Part shown: one piece after another, positions 1 to 11,500 of the stretch
How the letters are laid out: each line of letters begins with the position of its first letter
Numbering within the stretch: the stretch's first letter is position 1
Assembly (NCBI GenBank): GCA_963995525.1
Contig: OZ023210.1
Location: forward strand, 63,416,639 to 63,480,638
Source of the DNA: Escarpia spicata
Lineage: Eukaryota; Annelida; Polychaeta; Sabellida; Siboglinidae
Length of the DNA stretch: 64,000 nucleotides
Reading direction: 5' to 3'
Made by a program: the position numbers and the translations under genes
Notes under the pieces: model-generated
The model's input: only the letters and a program-made list of their open reading frames with translations
Told to the model about the DNA's origin: nothing
The model's database searches: none

Positions 1-279
1 ATGTCAATGGTATTTTAATTGCATCATTTTGTGGTATATATCCCTTTTACTGGTGTGTGTTTGCAATATATGAAGTACCAATGGGCTATTTAACTGCCTT
101 TCAGTAGTGCATGCACTACATTGAGTGATAATCAGTGGTATTCAAAGGTTTATATATGGTAGAATTTTGTATTTAAAATACATTGTATAATGGTTTTTTG
201 AATGGTTTTCAACAATATGCTTCAGTGGTATACAATTCGGGGTAATCCAATAGTATTCTGAAAGGTATACCATAGAACA

Positions 280-930
280 ATATAATAAATTATACTGGCA
301 AATACCATTGAAGATCATTCAGAATCCCATTCAATGATATTTTGAATTGTATTCTGAATGGTCCTCAGTGGTATACCATTCAATGATATACCACTGAGGA
401 CTATTCAGTACAATTGGATTAAAGACCATTCAGAATACCATTGAATTATATTTTGAATTGTATTCTCAATGGTCTTCAATGATATTAGGGTGTATTATGG
501 CCAATGGTATTTGAATGGTATTTAATCGAATGGTATTGAATGGTCCTCAGTGGTATACCATTCAATGATATACCACTGAGGACCGTTCAGTACCATTGGA
601 TTAAATACTATTCAAATACCATTGGCCATAATACCCCCTAATATCATTGAAGACCATTCAAAATACCATTGAATGATATTTTGAATGGTATTCTGAATGG
701 TACTCAGTGGTATACCATTCAATGATATACCACTGAGGACCATTCAATACCATTGGATTAAATACCATTCAAATACCATTGACCATAATACCCTTTAATA
801 TCATTGAATACCATTCAGAATATCATTGAACAGTACAGAAAGGGTTAATTACAAATACCATTCATATACCGTTGGCCATAATACTACCAAATATCATTCA
901 ATGGTATTTGAATGGTATTTTTTTGTAAGG
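280..930. repeat. field of nested AATGGTAT palindromes
   Basis: Short motifs of the type AATGGTAT/ATACCATT alternate in both orientations. A hairpin with stem GTCCTCAGTGGTATA and an 11-bp loop occurs at 361-401, again at 542-584, and with a shorter stem at 703-737. The second is the centre of a much larger inverted repeat, with arms about 90 bp long covering roughly 470-655 (TTAGGG..GGCCAATGG on the left, CCATTGGCC..CCCCTAA on the right). No open reading frame of interest is present. It resembles a foldback or MITE-like repeat, but no ends or target duplication were identified. Confidence 0.75.
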
Positions 931-1739
931 GAATGACAATGTTCTCCTTGGTTGAAATAAGGTATACAAAAACTCCATAACAAAATATCTACAAATTATA
1001 GTCATGGACTATTTTTAAATTGTCCTCAGTAAACATGCATTTAAGAATAACATGTTTTGATTCAAAGATACGTGTTTTCTTTTATTAAAATGAAATTGCA
1101 AACATTTCGGAGCAGGAAACAAAAGTATATTAAATGGAAATGCGATATTGTCCGATGCAAATGCATCTTCATATGACCCGATCTCAGAAGTCCTGGATGT
1201 TGTCCGCAAACAATGTTTGTTGCGCGTTCATTCCCTGTCTCCTGCGTGCCGTCGCTCGCCGGACACTTCAAGCACGACCGCCACACGAAACTATTGCCGT
1301 CGCGGATTTACCCGCTGCCGCACCACCAATCGCTGGCGCGCTTAATTAGACACAGTTCGTTGGCTGGCGGCCATCTTTGTGATATGATCCAGACAACTGA
1401 CCCTTTTCAAAGCAGTGCTGAAAGTGCTCATTAAAGAAGATAAACCGTGTAATTAGTGCCTGGCTGCGCGACTAACATTTCGACGGAAGGTCGACAACGT
1501 CACCCACGACCGCTGACATTTACGCCAACCACTCTGTGTCCTGATTTATCCTTCTACTTCTCGTTTTTGACAGATGTGAATTCCGGGGCCAGCATTACAC
1601 ACCCGACGGCGATTGGTTTTGTATGCCACCGTCGTCGTTGTCAGATGCAGGCGTATTTTACAAGAATCCCGCAGATGAGGCGAACAGTGGTGGAAGGAAT
1701 GAAGAGAGTTGGAACCAATTCAAAATGGAAGGAAGGTGA
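931..1739. other. no recognisable gene
   Basis: No coding exon is recognised here. A GC-richer patch at about 1190-1350 with several CpG dinucleotides contrasts with the AT-rich surroundings and could be a promoter or an old exon, but nothing in its translations is familiar. Confidence 0.5.
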
Positions 1740-1990
1740 TTGTGTAGAATAAAGAGAAAGAGACGTCCATACAGAGAGAGATGGAAGAGGCAGAGAGGGG
1801 AGTGAGATAGAGGAATCGGGGAGGAAGCTGATAGAGAGATGGGGTGGTAGGGGACGACAGAGGAAGATACGTGAGAGAGAGAAAGAGGGAGGAAGAGAGA
1901 GGGAGGGGGAGAGATAGGAGAGAGAGGGGGGGGGGGGGAGAGAGAGAAAGAGAGGTAAAGGGACGAATAAAGAAATACAGGGACGGATTG
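1740..1990. repeat. polypurine GA-rich microsatellite
   Basis: The + strand is almost pure purine (GAGAGA, GGAAGA and a 12-13 G run near 1928) for about 250 bp. The long opposite-strand reading frame is a by-product of this low-complexity tract. Confidence 0.85.
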
Positions 1991-2344
1991 AGATACAGAA
2001 GCCCTTGACCTGGTGTTGATGTCTCAATAAAACAAGTGGATGGTTAAGGACAATATATTGCAGACATATGCGTGTGGCACCTCCTAACCTATTACAAATT
2101 CAGCCTTCCAAAATTGCAGTCTTTGACGCCTGTGATTTGTTTTGGTTATGCTTTGTTAATTCAGTGGAACTACAGCTTTGTCGATGCGACCCCATTGGCA
2201 ACTGTATTAATGCAAATACTAAAATGCGATTGAATATCGTCATAGTTACGTTGGTCCAAACAACACATTATTTATGAAAATATAAAACGCACATGTGATG
2301 ATGATGATTATTCGTTTTTATTATTACTATTATTATTTTGGAGG

Positions 2345-2374
2345 CAGTGACGTCTCTGTGTTATGACGTCACTG
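2345..2374. promoter_or_regulatory. inverted pair of CRE-like sites
   Basis: Ten-base arms CAGTGACGTC and GACGTCACTG are separated by 10 bp. The right arm contains a full TGACGTCA palindrome, the binding site of CREB/ATF-type bZIP proteins. No adjacent gene start is recognised, so a regulatory role is only possible. Confidence 0.3.
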
Positions 2375-2707
2375 TTCTCTTTCAGTGAGAATATATCGTC
2401 TGCTGGCGTCTATAATATACACAATACCCAAATGTAAGAGGATCTAGAAAGATTACCCGCCGACAAGTCAGCGTGTACAGAGCGCGAATCTGGTGTTGTC
2501 TGGTTTACATCGTCCGATGACGTTCCGTACGCACCCACCCACCCGATCGAATCATTTCCTCGTGCAGCTATGTTACTGATGAGAATAGTTGCCATGTGTT
2601 CTCAGGAATTCATCAGTACTTTAGCGGCCTAGGATGGAGAAACATGACTGCGTTGATGTGGCGCAACAGTCACTTGTTAAGAGTTGTGTATGTACCTTCT
2701 ATAACGC

Positions 2708-3062
2708 ACGCACAGAGAGAGAGAGAGAGAGATACAGACAGACAGACAGTGACAGACGGAGACAGACGGAGACAAACAGAGACGGCCGGACGCGCGCAAG
2801 GGCGGAACAACGCGGACGAACGGACAGACATACATACACATGCACGTGCAAACGCACGTACACGCACGCGATCACGCACTCTCTCTCACACACACACACA
2901 CACAACATGCACACACAGAGACACACACACAAACACGCGCACACAAACACACACTCACAAACACAGACGCATACACACACACAAACGCACAGATAAACAC
3001 ACACACAACATGCACACGCAGAGAGAGAGAGAGAGACATACACACACACTCGCACACACTTG
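2708..3062. repeat. compound GA / CA microsatellite
   Basis: A (GA)n and GACA-type tract is followed by interrupted (CA)n with GAGA islands. Translated frames here are repetitive (THTHTH or CVCVCV) and are rejected as genes. Confidence 0.9.
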
Positions 3063-3975
3063 AGTCTATGATGTTGACTTTCGCCATTCGTTATTCGCAA
3101 ATGTTCGCTCAAAAACAACTCCCTCCACGTTTTTGCATTCAGCTGTTAATGACATTTGTTATAATTACAAACAGGATGCCTAGATTTTCAACGATATCGC
3201 ATATCTTATGTCGCACTCTTTTTAATACCCAGTACCAGGTACGCTTACAGAAACTGTGTGATCCAGTGACTATTTCTCATATCAAAGATGCTATCGATAT
3301 CCAGGCTCACACATTTAGGCACTTACATAGGGGATAGATAAACAAATAAGACTATTTCGGGAAAGTTTTTTAGAGCATATAGATCTACTTGCGATTAACG
3401 AACACCCAGCTGCAGAATTACCATATTACGTCATCGGACACGTTTGAGCATTTATTTAAAAAAAATTAACTCCCTCCGCAAATTATTTTTATTTTATGTT
3501 CGTTGGTGATTATATATCTTTAGTGTATGAACAGTTGAAGTTATGCGTGTTCAGTCGCTTTACTCAAATTAATAACACCATCGTTAAAATCGTCCACAAT
3601 TTAAACTGCGGTCGTTATGTAGGCGTAATGTGCATAAGTGTTCATACCTTTAATCAACACATTTTTCTTAGTATACAACTAGAATTTTGTTCGACTTACA
3701 TCGTCGTTTGTGCACAGCTTTGTTTATAATATAACGAACCGAACCAGTTTTGATAGTTCTCGCCGATTTATGACTGAACCAACTCAAAAATAATTGATTA
3801 GAATGTCCGATGATTTCATCAGTAGTAAGTAGCTCCGTTTCACAAATGCCATTCGATCCGCATGCCTAGTGAACAGGCGTAGTGAACAGGCCTAGTGAAC
3901 GGGCTATATAGGGTGGAATTGTCCCAAAATGACGAAACGAGCTCACATTGAATTGCGGAAGCAAATGTTGTAGTT

Positions 3976-4465
3976 TAGTATTGTGACCGCAGGCTGGCAG
4001 TGTTATTGTTTAGTATTGTGACCGCAGGCTGGCAGTGTTATTGTTTAGGATTGTGACCGCAGGCTGGCAGTGCTATTGTTTAGTATTGTGACCACAGGCT
4101 AGCAGTGCTATTGTTTAGTATTGTGACCGCAGGCTGGCAGTGCTATTGTTTAGTATTGTGACCGCAGGCTAGCAGTGCTATTGTTTAGTATTGTGACCGC
4201 AGGCTGGCAGTGCTATTGTTTAGTATTGTGACCGCAGGCTGGCAGTGCTATTGTTTAGTATTGTGACCGCAGGCTAGCAGTGCTATTGTTTAGTATTGTG
4301 ACCGCAGGCTGGCAGTGCTATTGTTTAGTATTGTGACCGCAGGCTGGCAGTGTTATTGTTTAGTATTGTGACCGCAGGCTGGCAGTGTTATTGTTTAGTA
4401 TTGTGACCGCAGGCTAGCAGTGCTATTGTTTAGTATTGTGACCGCAGGCTGGTAGTGCTATTTTT
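3976..4465. repeat. 35-bp minisatellite, 14 copies
   Basis: The unit begins TAGTATTGTGACCGCAGGCT and repeats every 35 bp with no spacers. Copies differ at a few sites: GGCTGGCAG versus GGCTAGCAG, TGTTATT versus TGCTATT, and one GACCACAGG. The variants occur in a mixed order, as expected from unequal exchange. Confidence 0.95.
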
Positions 4466-4981
4466 AGTTCAATTGTACATTGTCCAGCGAGGTTAGCTAG
4501 TGTTGTTACCCGGCGTGTGGCCTAGGATTCTGATCATTGCGATGCTGCCACCCGACGTGTTATTGTTCTGTAACTACGATGCTGCCACCTGGTGTGTTGG
4601 TTGCAAGGGATTCAGGGGTGTAACTATTCCACGTTTGCTTGACGGCGCTGTTCGCGTTGCACGTAAGTGGCTAAGTATGACTGGTGGCTGGTCTTGTAGG
4701 TGGGAGCCTTGTGACATGGTCGAGTGAGCGCATTCGTTTTCTGAAAATAGTTGATGCCAGAGGTTGACTTAGTCATATCCTCTTTATTCGTCACATCGTC
4801 GCTCCCAAGATCTTGCACAGGCATTTAGTGTGGAATACAATGTTGTTTTCTTGGTTTGTTCATACGGTAGAGTGTATGATACTTGTTTTATTTATTTAAG
4901 CAACTGATTAAAATAATGATCCTAAACACTCCAAGCCGATGACAAAGCCACCACACACGTGTCTACCACACAACGGTGCAC
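4466..4981. other. gene-free; minus-strand poly(A) signals
   Basis: No exon is recognised. Read on the minus strand, the stretch around 4887-4897 contains overlapping AATAAATAAA signals. They lie about 90 bp past the stop codon of the cysteine-rich exon at 5267-4982 and probably belong to it. Confidence 0.45.
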
Positions 4982-5267
4982 TCAGACTTTCCTCTCCACC
5001 AAGCCGTCCACCTCGAGGATGGCCGTGGGATACCACCATATGTATGTGCCACATCCTACAGGTAGCCGAAAAGAAGGGGGATCAAGAAGCCCACTTCCGT
5101 AACTAGTCAGCGGGACAGATTCTTTCACGGAAGGAATGCAGTTACGATTTCTATAGCGAATGTTGGGACTGGTACAAGCGTAAGAAGCAGTCCCTACTAG
5201 TTTAACATTTAGGAAAGGTTTGTCCCTGCACCCATGTCTGCAAGGCCAGATGCCACGGCACATCCAT
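4982..5267 (-). CDS. terminal exon of a cysteine-rich, possibly secreted protein
   Basis: The minus strand has a good splice acceptor (CTTCCTGCAG) directly before 5267. An open frame of about 95 codons follows to the stop at 4982, with poly(A) signals roughly 90 bp beyond. The product has cysteines in a WMCRGIWPCRHGCRD cluster, then YAC, RNC and, near the end, FRLPVGCGTYIWW. A CxxxC cluster followed by a late PVGC motif is reminiscent of IL-17-like and other cystine-knot ligands, but the usual CTCV ending is absent and the match is weak. No signal peptide or upstream exon was found. The opposite strand also gives a cysteine-rich frame, so even the strand is not certain. Confidence 0.3.
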
Positions 5268-5952
5268 CTGCAGGAAGGGCCGCAGGAAGACGGCGTTCAG
5301 CACCAGAAAGTTAGTTGTAGTCTGTCTTTGCAACCCGGCCGGGCGCCATTACCTTCCCACCCCGATGCGCTCGCATCACCACCTCGCACGCTACAACCCC
5401 GTTCTCTGCTACTTCACTCAGGGTGTTTGATGATTTTTTACATTTTACCAGCGCTGCTTGCACCCATACAAATTAGAATTGCGAGTGGTTCTGGTCGTTA
5501 TTTAATGCTCAGTAAACACAAACAACACTTACTAAGACTAAAGCTTCTGGTAAGAATAACATTTACAAATTTTATTATAATTAACTTTTGAATGGAAAAC
5601 AATAAATGTTTGAAATTACATGTGTAAATAAACATGCTCTAAAAATAAATACACATTTACATTATTTTTGGTTGATATTTTATATATCTGGATTTTAGGT
5701 TGAACCTGATTATATCAATATAGACACCAAAAGGAGTAATTATTTTTGTGATGAAAGTGGTATGCTGTAATTGGTGTCACTGTGATTGATATGAATATAT
5801 ATATATTGTAATTGCACCTGTCTGTTAGTAACATGTTTCGTCCCCCCAGGACTCATCAGTGCAGCTAGGATTTTCATGTGAAATGAAAAACTGCAGACAT
5901 GTCAGACATGCTATTTTTTGTGTTTTTTTCTTTTTTCTTGGGCATTCATGAT
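5268..5952. other. gene-free spacer
   Basis: No exon is recognised between the cysteine-rich exon and the end of the YqaJ-type gene. A plus-strand cysteine-rich frame at 5213-5431 exists but lacks a convincing splice partner. Confidence 0.4.
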
Positions 5953-8206
5953 TCAGCGTTTCTCCATTCTCTGTTTGCGTTTGTTCTTTCGGCATTCAGG
6001 GCAAAACCACTTTCCCTTTGGTTCCGACAGCACACCCACACACATGTAGTGAAACCATTCATACTGACAGCTGTCACTGTCACAGGCCACCATCTCGCCA
6101 CACTCCTCCTTTCGGCAGTAACACCACACTGCTTGTACAGCCTCACCAGTGTTCACAGTGTCCGAGTTCACAGCACAGCCAACCAGGGATGGACGTGTGT
6201 GGCATTTTCCCAGCAGTTCAGGTAGCACACCTACTCGGAAGAAGTGTCGGGCTTTTGGTACCATCTCTTCCCAAAGAATGTTATCCTTGTAGATGCGCTC
6301 GCAGTGATAGGACCTCTGTGTCCACACAACAAAGTCTCCATAGCTGTGCCCACACACAAACAGCTGACACTGTACCTGGTAGTAGTAGGCATGTCCTTTT
6401 TGTAAGTGTAGGGTGCCATCTGCATTCTTTGCCAAACATGTGGCGCCTTCCTTTACCTCACTCAGGACCTCGTCACGCACGAGGTAGGGGCACTTCACCT
6501 CGAGACTGCCTTCCCCACAGCAGTCACATCGGACGACTCCATCGGGAGAAGCCCCAATCTCTGGATATCGGTTGTGGATGACTAATCCAGAGTCCCGCAT
6601 GGAGAAGTTGGCATGCCCGGTCATCGTCTTGCGATAAGCAGCCTTCGCAACGTTCTCATGCTTGATGCCCCATCGTATGGCTGGTGTGGTCAGGTGTCGA
6701 TCCGGGTAGCAGATGTCCTTGATCGCACTTGGTGCTGGTTGAGAGGGGTCGGTGTGGCACACTTTGTGAAACCTTGATGCAGTCACCCTGCCAGCCCTGA
6801 ACTTTGGCCACAGTCGTGAGTTGGCCTGAGCCCTTGTCGCCATCTCCACTGCCTCCGCCTGTTGAAGTGTGACAGCCAACGTGACAGACGAACACTTCTC
6901 CAGGACGACATGGAACGGCCGTTTGTACAGCTCATCCTGGAACATGTCCGAAAGCACTGCTGGAAAATTTACCTGGGCCTGTTTGGGAACAAACCCATCA
7001 CTGTACGGAGGCAGAAGGGACAACACAACAGGCTTTGTGTCACCCAGGCTAAGTCCATGGAAAAAGCTGTCAAGCTCAGCATGACTTGGTGCGGCGATGT
7101 TCTTTGGTTGACGAACCCGAGACGAGACTGGCGACCCACTGGCAATGGCTTCGTCCAGTTGCTTTTTTTTGGTCAAGGCTGACGTGAAATCGATTTCACC
7201 AACCTCTCTGTAACGAACCTCTCGGTGAGTTGCTGGCAGCAGCCAATAAGCTGGCTCTTGCGTCACAGTCTTGCTGTCACGGATCTTCACGGTAGTATCC
7301 ACCGCAAAGAGAAGTGTGGCGATGTGAGTGCAGGCCTCACCCAACCCAGCCATGCAGTCACAATGGGCGGTGCAGACAGTCCCAGCTTTATCTGCGATGA
7401 TCCATGGCTGCAATGGCTTTTCGCGAAGTCTCTGCGAATGAAGTACCTGTCAAACAGTGTAAAATTTTAGTACGGTGCAAACTAAATTTAGAATTGTTGA
7501 CAATGTTATACATGCAAAAATTATGGCCTTAAAATACATAAATATATAGCTGTAAGGACTTAAGTCATGGTTGTACCTACTTATCTTCTGCATAACAAAG
7601 TTGATGCATAAAGCAATTAATAATAAAAACAGTACTTAATAAAAAATATATCCAGCCTTTTATGCTTATAAATATAGGGACCTACTATTTATAGTTACAC
7701 AATAGCCATAGGCATAGCCCCATAGGAAAAAGGGCATAGCCATAGGTATAAATTATAATTGCATGCACATATTTTATTGCAATTAATTTTATAGTCATTC
7801 TCATTAAGCTATTGTAATATTATTAATAGGGGGACTACCTACTTATCAAAACTAGATGTCTAAATTTACTGAAATCAAAGCTTACTTTCGCTCGTACAAT
7901 GTGGTAGCCATTTTTCACAAAAACCGCCACATCGCTTATCCATCCTGACGTCAGCTGGTTGTACGCCTCTAGGCTCTTCCACGCCTTCATGTCTTCCATG
8001 GTGTAGAAAGATTTGTTAAAAATCAAGTAGTTCACTATGTCTGGGTATGATACAGCTGGGAAGCATGCTTCCTTCTTAGTCCATGCCGAATTCGGCAAAG
8101 AATACGGATCAACGCTATCAACGATTCGTAACTTATCTAAATACCTCTGCTTTGTCAACACATCTAATGTGTCAACATACGGAACTTTAACTGTCTTTGA
8201 AGCCAT
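5953..8206 (-). CDS. SWIM finger - YqaJ nuclease - PHD finger protein, transposon-derived type
   Basis: Two exons, 8206-7886 and 7446-5953, join in phase 0 (donor AAA|GTAAGC, acceptor TTTGACAG|GTA) and give an intact 604-residue protein starting MASKTVKV. A SWIM zinc finger (CxC..CxH) lies at about 136-148. A YqaJ/lambda-exonuclease-like domain covers about 318-518 and keeps its likely catalytic residues: E371 in KHENVAKAAY, D410 in GASPDGV, and E423/K425 in LEVKCPY. A C4HC3 PHD finger lies at 549-593, followed by a basic tail. Such proteins occur in large numbers in cnidarian, mollusc and fish genomes and are linked to DNA transposons (ISL2EU carries a YqaJ-type ORF). I see no transposase or terminal repeats beside this copy. 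It could be a mobile element's accessory gene or a domesticated nuclease. It lies head-to-head with renalase. Nothing in the reading frame is broken. Confidence 0.85.
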
Positions 8207-8578
8207 ACTGCGCGGTGCAACGACAAAGAAAACAATTTAGCGGCTCAGTGAACACACACAATGCGGGCGGTTGCGAACGGTTCGCTTGTACTCCAATATG
8301 GCCGCTGGGGGTTGTGTGCACGCATAATGCTGACGTCATTAGACACCCTCTATATTATTATATTAGGGTTTTGTGCCGATCACAATTAAATGTGTGCTGC
8401 CCTCTGCCGACCAACGGATACTAGACATCTTGTAATGCGGCATACCGGGTTGACAACCAAAGTCTGTTTAAGGGTTATATTTTGCTCTTTTTATATCAAT
8501 CTCGATGGGCATTTTTACAAATTTTTATGCTATTGAGTTCTCTGGACACATAATATGACAACTTAAGAAAGAATACGT
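8207..8578. promoter_or_regulatory. shared upstream region of the YqaJ-type gene and renalase
   Basis: Only 372 bp separate the two divergent start codons. The interval is CpG-bearing and holds a perfect CRE palindrome TGACGTCA (8331-8338), a CCAAT at 8293-8297 and an adjacent ATGGCCGC. These suggest a bidirectional promoter. No transcription start was mapped. Confidence 0.5.
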
Positions 8579-11500
8579 ATGGAGGGAAACGTGCTTAAAC
8601 GTATCCTCGTTGTCGGCGCTGGGATAACGGGGGCTGTCACGGCTTCATTGCTGAGAACGGCGCTGTCCAAAAGATGGCAGATTTTCGTGTGGGAGACGGC
8701 GGGTGAACCAGGTTGAGAATTGCTTATCTTCTATCAGTATCAGATTCGTTATGATCATTCAATGTCAAGAGATTTTCAAAACTCCTGTGACTTGTAGAGA
8801 ATGTGCAGGCACTTGTGTAAAATCCGGACCCACCTCGATTTCGCCCTTGTAGTTGAGTTTTGCCTAACTTTGAAGTTTGATACCTCGGGCTGGTAGGCGG
8901 ACAACTCGGCCCTCGGACAAGTCGGCCCGAGACAACTCGGCACCATCCTGAGACAACTCGGCCCCCGTCCTGAGATAACTCGGCCCCCGTTCTGAGACTA
9001 CTTCTGCGTCCACGGACTTAGCTCATTTTTAAGTAATGAATATATTTCTTTTACAGTCCAGGCTAACATTATATGGTTATATTAGCCAATTATCCAGTAA
9101 ATACTTTCATAGACAGAATCGCAGATTAGCCACAGCACATGTCGGTGTCATATGTTTGCTGCATGTTTCCCCTCTGCCTAATATTTTCTGCTTTTCTAGT
9201 GATGTTTTTTCCACCTGAGTGGAAACCGAGTTGTACTCTATCGTCATCTGATTATCTGCCATTTGCATTTATGCGAATGACATTGCTGGAATGATTACGT
9301 TTTAAAAAATTGGCCCTCTCTGGACTGAACTAGTTTTGAGAAAATTGGCAAACTTTGATGACCTCATCTGTAGGGACTAAGCTCGGTTTGGGTCAACTGT
9401 TTTGGTAGCGTTAAGCATCTATAACTAGAGATCACGCAGGGGTCTGTCATTATCTCATATCTTTGAAAAATGGACTTAGCACATTTTGGAATCCAGCTTT
9501 TCAATTAACAGATGAAGTATGGTCATAAAGTAAATATAGTAAATATTGTTCAAAGTGTAAATACACTAACGTAAAATAGTAAATATTGTTCAATGTGTAA
9601 ATATACTAACATAAAAAAGTTATTAATGGTAGTTTATCTCACAATGAAATTGTACTTGCAGTTGCAATCTAGCTTTCACAGGAAACGTTAATGCTACAGA
9701 TAACGTTCACATCAAAATTTTCTTGTAGCATGTGTAGTAGAGAATTGTGGATCTAATTCAGTCTTTTCCGTTACCAACCTAGCTTCGAATTTGTGGCAGA
9801 ATTGGAAGCATCATTATGCAGTGATATAGAGCTTAGATAGATTTCAAACCACTCTTTGTGTGTCTTCTGATGTGTGATGGGACACAATGGGGTAAGTGGC
9901 CTGCTACTCCGTCAGTGTTTCATTGAGCATATATACTGCTGAAGAGAATGTAGTTGTTTGTTGGCTTCTTGTTTACTATGACAGTATAACTGTGTGAATG
10001 GACACAGAGGGGTAACTCGCTTGCGACTCCGTCATTGTTTCGTTGAGCAGATAATACTGAAGTTGTCAGAATGTATCATCCGACTGATCTTTTCACACTT
10101 TCAATAACAACAAAGATTATGCTAACAACTGGAATATATGCTTAAAACTTAGATTTGGGGGAAGTGATTATAGTATGGACATTCACAAGAAGCAATATCA
10201 ATATATGCGTCACACACCTATGGTAAGCATTATGATTATGATCGAGTACGAATACGATTACTTGGTATTTTTAAGCAACTTTATTTAGTACGATTGAATA
10301 CAATGATGAGGAAAAAGGAACGGAACCATGGCCAGTCTCACCCCATGACGACGGGGATTCATGTGGAGAACAACAACAATAATTATAGTGTTTTTTTTAA
10401 CAACATCTTTAAAAATCTTCATGATCAAAATAGGTGATTTGTGAGGTCCATCAGTCACTCGAGCTATACGAGTCTTATTGCTGTTTCGAACTTGGCTTGT
10501 GCAAAACTGACACTCAAGATCTGCTCGGTAACTATCGACTCTGAGCTATTTTAATTCATGTACTCGTCATCAAAGGGAAGGTAAACCAGTTTTGTCAGAA
10601 AGTGCTGAAGTTCAAACACCCTATGTGTGTGTTTTTGATCTATGAAACGACAACGGGGTAATTGGCATGCTACGTACTCTCGGAGTACGTGTGAATAACT
10701 GAACATTCATGCGATCTGGTGAAAAACTCTGATCAAAGACCGTTGGGTGGCTTAGTTAGTTTAAATATGAATAAATAATTATGTTAAATATTTATCGTCT
10801 CGAGACAACTCGGCCCCAGCAGGTCGGCTCGATGAAAAAATATGACGGCAGATGAATTCCCATTGTCTTTGAGAAAAATTACACACACGCACATGCATTA
10901 AGTTTTCATTGAGCCGACCTGCGGGGGCCGAGTTGTCTCAGGATGGGTCCGAGATGTCTCGGGCCAAGTTGTCCGTGGGCCGAGTTGTTTGGCATTCCTC
11001 GGGCTCAGACTCAGAGCATTAGTTTCAACATTCAACAATATCCCAGACATATTTATATTACGAAAATATTGTGGCTTAGCGCACAATTGAAGCCCAAATA
11101 GTGACCTGGTTTGTGCTAGCCTGCACTTCTGCGGTCGTATTGGCCATTGTGCTCGTAAAATGAGAAATGTAGCACCGTATGTTGATGCAAACCGGGGTGC
11201 TATTTACGCCTCAAAGTGCGCTAAGACACAATATTCTTAAACGTAGATATGCCTGAGATAATGTCGAATAACGGAACTAACGCACTGAGGTATCAAAATT
11301 AGGCAAAACTCAAGTTATAATGGAAACATTAAGGTTTGTCTGGATTCTACACAAGTGACAATTAATTTTGCACTAACTAAAATGCATGCGCGTGTGTGAA
11401 GTTGTTAGCCAAGCATGTTCGCCTCAAGTCAAGACGATAAACTTCCGCTTGGTCTGGGCTGAGATGTGTGTCTGTGTGTGTTATGGCGTGTGACGTTTGC

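Noticed and set aside
3976..4465. Possible CRISPR array
   Set aside because: Units are directly contiguous with no unique spacers, no cas genes are present and the window is eukaryotic.
5213..5431. Plus-strand cysteine-rich frame (CTHVCKARC..VCLC) resembling a defensin
   Set aside because: No signal exon, no poly(A) context and overlap with a better supported minus-strand exon; kept only as a note.
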